A DNA stretch of 64,000 nt, from the NCBI GenBank assembly GCA_964439595.1, contig CAYTOK010000008.1, positions 1 to 64,000 on the forward strand, read 5' to 3'. A program made the position numbers and the translations under genes. Of this stretch, positions 58,022 to 64,000 are shown piece after piece (positions within the stretch are counted from its first letter, which is position 1; every line of letters begins with the position of its first letter). A model generated the notes under the pieces. That model searched no databases, was not told where the DNA came from, and was given only the letters and a program-made list of their open reading frames with translations. Source of the DNA: CAIJXB01 sp964439595. GTDB taxonomy: Bacteria > Chlamydiota > Chlamydiia > Chlamydiales > Rhabdochlamydiaceae.

Positions 58022-58817
58022 GTCTATTCCACAAGTTAAACACGTCATTTAGAACAGCTAAAATAACTTCCATAACAATGAGAACTATAATGATCCACTC
58101 TAAGCGAGAGGAGTGCTGATGGTTAAGTTCTCCACTTAAAATTTCAAAAAGTTCATGTATTACTTTAAGCCGTTTGTTTAAAGACTCTCCTCGTTTACCC
58201 ACATCAAGGTAATGGGCGGATTTTCTATAGAAAGGTTCTAGTTCTGGATAGTCCCAGAAGAAGTCTGGAACATCTAAGATTTCTAAGTGAAGATTAATGA
58301 AACTTCTCTTTGTAAAGAGCTCTCCTATTTTTTTGGAAATTTCCTTGCGAGATAAAGAGATCTTCCCTTTACGAGCAAGTTCTGCGGGTAGATCTTTAGT
58401 AAGCCCAATGGTTTTTTGAATAAGATCTTCAAAAATCGTTAATTTTACAGACTGCGCAATTCCATGTGATAATGCAAGCTTTGTTAATACACTTTTACTA
58501 TCTAAGATGATTTCATCGCGTTCAATAGTAAGAGTTTCTCCGTAGGTGTAGGTGAACTCGTCTAATTCTATTTTGTGATTTGGTTCTTTTTCAAATTCTT
58601 TGATATAAAAAAGGTGTGCTTTTTCTTCTGTATCGGTAAGACCCCAGCTTACAACAACCCCATAGGAAAAGAAAAATATATCACCTTTTGCTTTGTCTTT
58701 TTTTACTTCAATATGTACAACATCGCGAAATATCTGAGCAGGTCCTTGATTTACAAAGAACTGAAAGAGCTTAGGGATATCATAAGAAGAAGCTGTGCAA
58801 TAACCTGTACATCGCAT
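58014..58817 (-). CDS. RMD1/DUF155-family membrane protein
   Basis: 267 aa. Family signatures: ARCTGYCTASSYDIPKLF-like start (MRCTGYCTASSYDIPKL), GDIFFFSYGVVVSWG, FTYTYGETLTIERDEIIL, LALSHGIAQSVKLTIFED, and a C-terminal membrane helix (WIIIVLIVMEVILAVLNDVF). Eukaryotic relatives (RMD1, RMND1) sit in mitochondria and support organelle translation; the bacterial role is unknown. It ends inside the start of yidD. Confidence 0.85.
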   Translation of the reverse strand: MRCTGYCTASSYDIPKLFQFFVNQGPAQIFRDVVHIEVKKDKAKGDIFFFSYGVVVSWGLTDTEEKAHLFYIKEFEKEPNHKIELDEFTYTYGETLTIERDEIILDSKSVLTKLALSHGIAQSVKLTIFEDLIQKTIGLTKDLPAELARKGKISLSRKEISKKIGELFTKRSFINLHLEILDVPDFFWDYPELEPFYRKSAHYLDVGKRGESLNKRLKVIHELFEILSGELNHQHSSRLEWIIIVLIVMEVILAVLNDVFNLWNRHG

Positions 58818-58919
58818 AAAATTTTCGTGGTTGAAATAGTGATATCTCCCTTATACCTGAAATGGATTAAAAAGGAAATCGCATACTTTCTCTTTTTTTT
58901 CTTTTTCTGTTTTTTTTTC

Positions 58920-58948
58920 TTGCGTAGATTAGCCAAAAAAAATATGAT
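58920..58948 (+). promoter_or_regulatory. Promoter of tRNA-Leu
   Basis: TTGCGT (58920-58925) and TATGAT (58943-58948) with 17-bp spacing, 23 bp before the mature tRNA 5' end. Confidence 0.6.
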
Positions 58949-58971
58949 CTTGCCTGTTTTTAGTTTCTCAT

Positions 58972-59054
58972 GCGGGGGTGGCGGAATGGTAGACGCGCTA
59001 CTTTGAGGTGGTAGTGGAGGTTTCTCTGTGAGGGTTCGAGTCCCTCCTTCCGCA
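58972..59054 (+). tRNA. tRNA-Leu (anticodon GAG)
   Basis: Acceptor GCGGGGG pairs with CTTCCGC with G-U pairs; discriminator A. D arm GGCGGAATGG, anticodon stem CTACT/GGTAG with 7-nt loop TTGAGGT, a long variable arm as in leucine tRNAs, and T arm GAGGGTTCGAGTCCCTC. CCA is not encoded. Confidence 0.93.
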
Positions 59055-59306
59055 TTGTTTAAATTAAAGATGTCTTTTTAGCTCTTGTTTTCGCTTTTTA
59101 TTCTGCAAAACCCCCTCCATTGTGTTTTAGCTCCTTATCGATGGTTGAACTGCTTTTTATTTTAAACTACCTATTGCACTTCCGAATTCAATCAACCAAA
59201 GTAAAAAAAAAAACGACAAGTTATTTTTTTAAAGAAGAAGAACATAACTTAAAGTTTTAATTTGCGCGAGAAATCTATTTAAGTTGTTTATAATAAATAT
59301 TAAGAG
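59055..59306. other. Intergenic, nothing recognised
   Basis: AT-rich, with an A11 run near 59204 and no ORF or RNA structure supported. The promoter of the next gene follows at 59307. Confidence 0.5.
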
Positions 59307-59336
59307 TTGACGAGTTTATGTTATAGTTGCTATTAT
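59307..59336 (+). promoter_or_regulatory. Promoter of the 59391 membrane-protein gene
   Basis: TTGACG (59307-59312) and TATTAT (59331-59336), 18-bp spacing. The start point near 59343 leaves room for the GGAGG site used by TTG 59391. Confidence 0.6.
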
Positions 59337-59390
59337 TTTTCTAAATTAATTGGATAAATGCGGTTTTTCACCCTTATATGGAGGTATATT

Positions 59391-60041
59391 TTGACAACAC
59401 ACCCACTAGCTTGCTCATCAGAATTTTCAATAGCGAAGGTTACTGACATAATTGGGCAATCTGTCCAATCTCCAGGTAGCATTCCTTTTGCAATCGCAGG
59501 GATATTGAGTGGAGGTTTATGTTACACCCCACTTGCGGTACCTTTATTTTATCCATCTGTTATGATTACTCATTTATCAGGTGGTAGCCAGCCTACGCTC
59601 CGAAGAATTGCTTGGTTATCTCCTGCCATAGGAATGTCCTTATTAACCCTTACTGGTCGGGTCGCTTTTGAATTAATGCCAAATCCTCTTTTAAAAGGAC
59701 TAATATATGGAGTGCATTCGTGCGCTATGGGGATGCTAACCAATATTCCTGGTGGTGGTTTGCTTGGAATGATAACTCTTCGCAAAGTGCTAGGTGGTTA
59801 CATTGGGCTCCCTTCTGCCATGGCACCGCTTTCTGAAAATGAGACAAAGACTACTTGGCAACGAAGTGAGATTTTAGCAAGTGCTGCGTTTATTACAGCA
59901 AGCCTTGGGTTGAGTTTCTTTGGAGGCTTTCATGTTATCACAGCAAACGTTATTGGTCATTCGGTAGCAGCACTTACTAAGGTGGTTTCAGCTCGAGTAT
60001 TTGCAGTTTTCGCAGAAAAACGGCAGTGGTCAGTAGTATAA
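59391..60041 (+). CDS. Hypothetical membrane protein, about 216 aa
   Basis: No family recognised. Four or more glycine-rich hydrophobic stretches: IPFAIAGILSGGLCYTPLAVPLFYP, LSPAIGMSLLTLTGRVAF, LIYGVHSCAMGMLTNIPGGGLLGM and SAAFITASLGLSFFGGFHVI. The start TTG 59391 is preferred because GGAGG (59380-59384) sits 6 nt ahead; an in-frame ATG at 59358 has no such site and leaves almost no leader after the promoter. It stands alone between tRNA-Leu and a convergent gene. Confidence 0.65.
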   Translation: MTTHPLACSSEFSIAKVTDIIGQSVQSPGSIPFAIAGILSGGLCYTPLAVPLFYPSVMITHLSGGSQPTLRRIAWLSPAIGMSLLTLTGRVAFELMPNPLLKGLIYGVHSCAMGMLTNIPGGGLLGMITLRKVLGGYIGLPSAMAPLSENETKTTWQRSEILASAAFITASLGLSFFGGFHVITANVIGHSVAALTKVVSARVFAVFAEKRQWSVV

Positions 60042-60236
60042 AAAGCAGTAGTCCTTACTAGCAAAAGTTTTGAATGTGTCTAGTAGTTTCTGGTAAACTT
60101 TTAATTGACAGGCTAATCCAAGCATTTATTTGGTATGCATTTTGGTTAACGAGTGAAAATAGGCTTTTGATGGCTAGGATGACGTCATTTCTCAAAATGA
60201 GAAAACCAAAGACTTCAGCTTCTAGAAAAATGACAT

Positions 60237-60710
60237 TTACATATTTAAGAAAAACTGGTTGTTTTTTTCTAAAAATAGATCTTTCCAGTGATAGAGGTCT
60301 AAAATTCCTTCGGTATTCCAGCCCAAAAGAAAGTAGGCAGCAAAAAGAGCTTCTATAGAAGCTAGGCCTCTTTCTGGATCTACGCAGTCATCTTGCTTTC
60401 TTGGATATGCTGTGCGGAGCTCTTTAGGGAGACTTCTTTTTTGAAAAAGAGGGGGTTTTGGTAATTGGTTATACATGACAGTGCTGTATTTCCACGTTCC
60501 ATCGATGAGAAATAAAGAAAAGGAGGAGTCTTCCTTGGTAATTTCAGGGGCATCTAGGGTGAGTAGTATCGTGTTTTCTAAAGAAGGAAGGGTATCTTTG
60601 GGATAGGTGTAAAATTGCATGTCCTGCCGGGATTCTAATCCCCGAAGGCTGCATTTACGTAGATTTTCTCTTCTATGTCTTAAAATAATTGTTTTAGGTA
60701 ATAATTCCAT
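60237..60710 (-). CDS. DTW-domain protein (tRNA/rRNA aminocarboxypropyltransferase-like)
   Basis: 157 aa. The DTW signature is present as FLIDGTWKY (about 67-75), together with TLDAPEI upstream and RTAYPRKQDDCVDPERGLASIEAL (99-122), where families such as TapT and Tsr3 show R.R.aP....LSTLEA. These enzymes move the aminocarboxypropyl group of SAM to uridine or pseudouridine. The usual N-terminal cysteine cluster is absent, so the protein is short. Its start overlaps the end of uvrD (1 bp), indicating an operon. Confidence 0.75.
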   Translation of the reverse strand: MELLPKTIILRHRRENLRKCSLRGLESRQDMQFYTYPKDTLPSLENTILLTLDAPEITKEDSSFSLFLIDGTWKYSTVMYNQLPKPPLFQKRSLPKELRTAYPRKQDDCVDPERGLASIEALFAAYFLLGWNTEGILDLYHWKDLFLEKNNQFFLNM

Positions 60711-62719
60711 TAGCTGGGGTCTATTGTTTGGTGAGATATGATTTTTAGAAGTTCTTTGGGGATTTCAAAAAGAAAGCGAGAGGGGGTTGTTCGTATTTTT
60801 TGTCCCATTTTTTTACGCTCTCTAGCCATGCTTAAAATTAAATGTTTTTTAGCTCTTGTCATAGCTACATACATAAGCCTTCTTTCTTCTTCCACGCCTG
60901 TTTGACTTATGCTTTTTTCGTGGGGCATGATATGATCTTCTAGGCATACAAGAAAACAAACGGCGAATTCTAACCCTTTGGCACTGTGAATAGTCATTAA
61001 GTGGACTTTATCTTCGGCCTCTTCTTTGCTAGTTTTTTGTGCAGGGTTAGATTGTAGGAGGGTTGTTGCAAGAAAATCTTGAAGAGAGGCTACTTCTTTG
61101 TTTTCTTCCCTTTCTTTTTCGTAATTAGAGAGAGTTTCTACGCAACTTAAGACGTTTTCCCATTTGAAATCTCTCATTTTTTCACTTTTTGCTTCTTCTT
61201 GTATAGCTTTTTTATAGTTGATTTCTATAACAAAATCTTCTAAGGCCTTATGGAGAGGCATTTTTTGAAAGTTTTCTTTGGCGGTTTTTATAAGGTTTAT
61301 AAATTTTTTAATGCCCACTAGAGCTTTTGTAGAAAGTTTTTCGTATAATGGGTGGTTTGTGTCATTTTCAAAGGCGGTTAAAAGATCCCAAAGGGGGATA
61401 TTTTGTGATCTATTATACTGCGTAAGAAGGTCTAGGCATTTATCTGATATTCCTCTTCTTGGGACGTTGAGAATGCGAAGTAGAGCTTCTTCATCTTTGG
61501 GGTTTTCTATAACTCTAAGGTATCCTAGAAGATCTTTGATTTCAGCTCTTTCATAAAATTCGGTGCCTCCAAAAACAGCGTAAGGAATGCCCCTTCTCCA
61601 CTTGCCATCTTCTTCCCAAGCAGTTTGCGTTAGTGTTGTTTCAAAAGCTCTGGAAAGGGCGTTGGATCTATACAGGATAGCCATGTCTTTCCATTTAAAC
61701 TGTTTATTTTTATGGTACCACACAATACGCTCGCAAATAGCTTGAGCCTCGTCAATTTCATTAGGAGCATGAAATAGTATAATAGGCTCTCCTTCTTCTT
61801 TAGAGCTCCAAAGTTCTTTTTTGTGACGCTCTGTATTATGGGCAATGACGTGGTTGGCAGCTTTTAAAATTTCTGGAGTTGATCTGTAATTTTGTTCTAA
61901 TTTGATATTTTTTTCAGAAGGAAAATTTAGGATGTGTTTTATCTCGGCACCCCGCCACCCGTAGATCGATTGATCATCGTCCCCTACTACGCATAAATTA
62001 CTGTGTTTGTCAGAAAGTAGCTTGGCTAATTTATATTGAATAGGATTCGTATCTTGGTATTCATCGATCATTATATAGGTGTATCTTTCTTGAAATTGAT
62101 CGAGTACCTGAGGGTGTTTTTCAAAAAGCTCGACTGTTAGTGTGAGGAGGCTATCAAAATCCACAGCATTGTAAGAGCGCATGCATAAGTTTAATCTTTC
62201 TAAAAGATCTTTACTAAAGTTTGCATGCCAAGTTAAGGGAGCCCCTTCCTCTTCTTCTATGTGGCTGTCGCCTCGATTTTTAGATGCGGCTATTTTTGCT
62301 AGTGTTTCCTGTAAAGAGGGGAGCTCTCCTTCATGTTCTAAAGAATGTCTGACAATGAGATTTAATATTCTTTTTACATCTTTTTCGTCATAAAGACTAA
62401 ACGAAGAAGTAAAACCTAAGTGGTGAATCTCTTTGCGTAAAATTTGCATGCAGAAACTATGAAAAGTGCAAAGAGTTACTTGTTTGGCATTTTTAGAACC
62501 TATAAGCTTTGCGACTCGTAGACGCATTTCTTCTGCTGCTTTGTTAGTAAAGGTAAGTCCTAGAATATTGCTTGGATGAACATTTTCACTTTGAATAAGA
62601 TGAGCTATGCGGCAAGAAAGAACGCTTGTTTTCCCACTCCCTGCTCCTGCTAAAACTAAAATGCGCCCTTTTGTGGTTAAAACGGCTTTTTTCTGTTCGG
62701 GGTTAAGATGAGAAAGCAT
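60710..62719 (-). CDS. uvrD: UvrD/PcrA-type DNA helicase
   Basis: 669 aa. Superfamily-1 motifs in order: LNPEQKKAV (Q), LAGAGSGKTSVL (I, Walker A), GLTFTNKAAEEMR (Ia), TYIMIDEYQDTN (II), VVGDDDQSIYGWRGAE (III), KLEQNYRSTPEIL (IV), VHLMTIHSAKGLEFAVCFL (V) and ERRLMYVAMTRAKKHL (VI). It unwinds DNA 3' to 5' in nucleotide-excision and mismatch repair. Operon with rnpA upstream (1-bp overlap) and the DTW gene downstream. Confidence 0.97.
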   Translation of the reverse strand: MLSHLNPEQKKAVLTTKGRILVLAGAGSGKTSVLSCRIAHLIQSENVHPSNILGLTFTNKAAEEMRLRVAKLIGSKNAKQVTLCTFHSFCMQILRKEIHHLGFTSSFSLYDEKDVKRILNLIVRHSLEHEGELPSLQETLAKIAASKNRGDSHIEEEEGAPLTWHANFSKDLLERLNLCMRSYNAVDFDSLLTLTVELFEKHPQVLDQFQERYTYIMIDEYQDTNPIQYKLAKLLSDKHSNLCVVGDDDQSIYGWRGAEIKHILNFPSEKNIKLEQNYRSTPEILKAANHVIAHNTERHKKELWSSKEEGEPIILFHAPNEIDEAQAICERIVWYHKNKQFKWKDMAILYRSNALSRAFETTLTQTAWEEDGKWRRGIPYAVFGGTEFYERAEIKDLLGYLRVIENPKDEEALLRILNVPRRGISDKCLDLLTQYNRSQNIPLWDLLTAFENDTNHPLYEKLSTKALVGIKKFINLIKTAKENFQKMPLHKALEDFVIEINYKKAIQEEAKSEKMRDFKWENVLSCVETLSNYEKEREENKEVASLQDFLATTLLQSNPAQKTSKEEAEDKVHLMTIHSAKGLEFAVCFLVCLEDHIMPHEKSISQTGVEEERRLMYVAMTRAKKHLILSMARERKKMGQKIRTTPSRFLFEIPKELLKIISHQTIDPS

Positions 62720-63156
62720 CAGTTCCCTTTAGATACAAGAAGGTTGATTAGAGTTTTAAAGTCTTCAAGGACTTCTTGTTTAAGGAGAATATTTCTAGGA
62801 AGCCTTGGAAAGACGTTTATTTGTACGCCTTCTGGAATTTCATCGTAAACTTCCCTAAAAACTTCTCTGATAAGACGTTTAAAACGGTTTCTATCATGTG
62901 CTTTACCGTATTTTTTGGAGACGGTAAGGCCTAGTCTTGTAGGTGGTTTTACTTTGTAATGCTGAAAGAAGAGCACCTTGCCAGCAAGGCGCGCTCCTTC
63001 AGAATTTAATTTTTGAAAATATTTCTTCGAAAGAATTCGAAGTGTCTTAGGGAAGCTAAGCCCTATGCGGTAGTGAGCCGTTTTCTTCCCTGAGCTCTTC
63101 TGCGATTGACGATTTGTCGTCCTTTGGCTGTTTTCATTCTCTTGCGGAATCCACAT
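62719..63156 (-). CDS. rnpA: Ribonuclease P protein component
   Basis: 145 aa from the only in-frame ATG (63156), which lies inside rpmH. The RnpA core begins at about residue 32 (LSFPKTLRILSKKYF) and holds RLGLTVSKKYGKAHDRNRFKRLIREVFR, the RNA-binding RNR motif. It binds the RNase P RNA for tRNA 5' processing. Normal RnpA length (about 115-120) would need a start near 63066, where ATA overlaps the rpmH stop; no ATG, GTG or TTG is there. Either the protein has a 30-residue extension nested in rpmH, or ATA is used. Confidence 0.9.
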   Translation of the reverse strand: MWIPQENENSQRTTNRQSQKSSGKKTAHYRIGLSFPKTLRILSKKYFQKLNSEGARLAGKVLFFQHYKVKPPTRLGLTVSKKYGKAHDRNRFKRLIREVFREVYDEIPEGVQINVFPRLPRNILLKQEVLEDFKTLINLLVSKGN

Positions 63157-63200
63157 GCTTTTTGACGCTTAATTTTACTGGGTTGATAAGTTCGTTTCAT
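63063..63200 (-). CDS. rpmH: 50S ribosomal protein L34
   Basis: 45 aa, MKRTYQPSKIKRQKACGFRKR..., the universal L34 start; the middle KTAKGRQIVNRRRAQGRKRLT is typical. It overlaps rnpA out of frame by about 94 bp. The leader directly ahead is the structured repeat at 63206-63271, with AAGG just before ATG. Confidence 0.97.
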   Translation of the reverse strand: MKRTYQPSKIKRQKACGFRKRMKTAKGRQIVNRRRAQGRKRLTTA

Positions 63201-63205
63201 CCTTA

Positions 63206-63271
63206 TTGACAGCGCGCGGGCCTCGTTTTTTAGACGGGGAGGAAGCGCTGCTCCTTTTGTTAATTGTTAAA
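63206..63271 (-). repeat. Structured leader repeat before rpmH
   Basis: Minus-strand order as in the copy at 53775-53843: TTTAACAATTAA, AGGAGCAGCGCTTC, an inner hairpin (CCTC...GAGG with GT/AC), GCGCTGTCAA, then the start codon. AGCGC/GCGCT closes an outer helix in both copies, while the inner hairpin differs in sequence but keeps pairing. Confidence 0.7.
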
Positions 63272-63521
63272 GGGCTTCTTTGGGAATTAGATCCCGAGTG
63301 AGCTTTTTAAAAAATTGAACTTATGCTACATGAAAAGCAACTTATCTTGCAAGGATAAACTCAATACTTGCCAAGAAATCGTCAGAAGATTATAACTATC
63401 CCTAACTTTTACCCTGTGCCCGTTATATGTAGCTTGCCTGGGTTTATATAAGATTTTTTAATAACACAACCTTAAGGAGCAGTTTTTTCTTTGATTATCA
63501 AGGGGAGAATTGTCAAAATTT
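63272..63521. other. Divergent intergenic region rpmH/rpmJ
   Basis: It presumably holds both promoters. I looked for DnaA boxes (TTATCCACA-like), because rpmH often borders oriC, and saw none. No further gene seen. Confidence 0.5.
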
Positions 63522-63659
63522 ATGAAAGTTAAAGCTTCTATTAAAGCAGATCCGTCCAAAGGTGACAAGATTGTCAGACGAAGAGGCCGGGTTTATGTAA
63601 TCAATAAAACAGATCCAAATCGCAAGCAAAGACAAAAAGGTCCTGCTCGCAAAAAGTAA
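63522..63659 (+). CDS. rpmJ: 50S ribosomal protein L36, zinc-free form
   Basis: 45 aa, MKVKASIKADPSKGDKIVRRRGRVYVINKTDPNRKQRQ. The three cysteines and histidine of zinc-binding L36 are replaced (AD, D, N and N positions), so this is the C-minus form, as in Chlamydia. A purine-rich AGGGGAG lies about 14 nt upstream. Followed by rpsN after 17 bp. Confidence 0.96.
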   Translation: MKVKASIKADPSKGDKIVRRRGRVYVINKTDPNRKQRQKGPARKK

Positions 63660-63676
63660 CGAGAGAATATAGTTGT

Positions 63677-63982
63677 ATGGCAAAAACATCTTCGATTGCA
63701 AGACAGAAAAAAAGAGAAAAAATGGTTGCTCTAAAGTGGGACAAAAGGCAACAGCTTAAAAAAATTATTTTAAGCCCCTCAACGAGTGAAGAAGAGCGCT
63801 TTGACGCTGTGACTGCTCTAGATAAACTTCCTAAAAACTCCTCCCCAACACGTTTGCGCAATCGTTGCCAGATTACGGGAAGGGCTAGAGGTTTCCTTAG
63901 AAAATATAAACTTTCTCGTTTATGTTTTAGGGAAATGGCTAATATGGGACTTATTCCCGGTGTAGTTAAATCTAGCTGGTAA
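63677..63982 (+). CDS. rpsN: 30S ribosomal protein S14, zinc-free form
   Basis: 101 aa, the long form without the CxxC...CxxC zinc ribbon. The core TRLRNRCQITGRARGFLRKYKLSRLCFREMANMGLIPGVVKSSW is typical. It binds 16S rRNA in the 30S head. Cotranscribed with rpmJ; the same pair is adjacent in Chlamydia. Confidence 0.97.
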   Translation: MAKTSSIARQKKREKMVALKWDKRQQLKKIILSPSTSEEERFDAVTALDKLPKNSSPTRLRNRCQITGRARGFLRKYKLSRLCFREMANMGLIPGVVKSSW

Positions 63983-64000
63983 TTTTTATTTTAAGACCTC

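Noticed and set aside
60074..60358. 94-codon plus-strand ORF behind the 59391 membrane-protein gene
   Set aside because: It overlaps the DTW gene on the other strand for about 120 bp, and the composition looks like reverse-strand noise. No ribosome-binding site.
63272..63521. Possible replication origin next to rpmH
   Set aside because: rpmH borders oriC in many bacteria, but no dnaA gene, DnaA-box cluster or AT-rich unwinding repeat is visible here, and the rpmJ-rpsN context is the ordinary chlamydial one.

Overview
The window reads as a chromosomal segment of an environmental (amoeba- or arthropod-associated type) member of the Chlamydiales. The evidence is AT-rich DNA, the chlamydial neighbour pairs dxr-rseP and hrcA-grpE-dnaK, the block ogt/MORN lipoprotein/pheT/LysM protein/yidD/RMD1-like protein, the group uvrD-rnpA-rpmH facing rpmJ-rpsN, a large NAD-glutamate dehydrogenase, an LcrH/SycD type III secretion chaperone, and many long proteins without recognisable domains. 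The gene content is richer than in Chlamydia itself (RND efflux pump, siderophore-synthetase-like gene, eukaryote-like kinases), so a non-Chlamydiaceae family is more likely. Genus cannot be fixed from the sequence alone.

Layout. 1-280: end of an rRNA operon with the 3' tip of one 5S rRNA and a complete second 5S, each with a nearly identical terminator. 416-6250: accessory block with a short IucA/IucC-like synthetase, an IQ-motif eukaryote-like kinase, an MGDG-synthase-like glycosyltransferase, a decayed IS607-type recombinase, an orphan MNT nucleotidyltransferase and a YdcF-like protein. 6400-6476: 3' remnant of a group II intron. 6570-13263: giant AsmA/TamB-like envelope protein, ComF-like protein, type III chaperone and a probable membrane substrate. 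13260-22601: class III nucleotide cyclase, then a cation/proton antiporter and a complete AcrA-AcrB-TolC operon. 22678-25899: unknown proteins, including a 65-residue deletion derivative of its 643-residue neighbour. 26102-29192: dxr-rseP. 29236-33470: PI3/PI4-kinase-like effector candidate and two decayed DUF234-type ATPase genes with a palindromic repeat pair and a C11 tract. 33517-37276: hrcA-grpE-dnaK with CIRCE-like operators. 37458-48434: very large unknown protein, glutamate dehydrogenase, VOC protein, rpsD, trhO and unknowns. 48628-53770: SNF2 helicase, small proteins, ogt, MORN lipoprotein. 53863-58817: pheT, LysM protein, yidD, RMD1-like protein. 58972-60041: tRNA-Leu and an unknown membrane protein. 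60237-63982: DTW protein, uvrD, rnpA, rpmH, rpmJ, rpsN.

How it fits together. Core genes (translation, heat shock, isoprenoid synthesis, envelope proteolysis, repair) alternate with host-interaction candidates. The most interesting of these are the IQ-motif kinase (1814-3007), the PI-kinase-like protein (29601-31034) and the chaperone/bilobed-membrane-protein pair (12024-13263). Signs of past mobile DNA sit at 4827-5520, 6401-6476 and 31304-33470. A structured leader repeated before rpmH and before the MORN lipoprotein gene (63206-63271 and 53775-53843) is not explained by any family I recognise.
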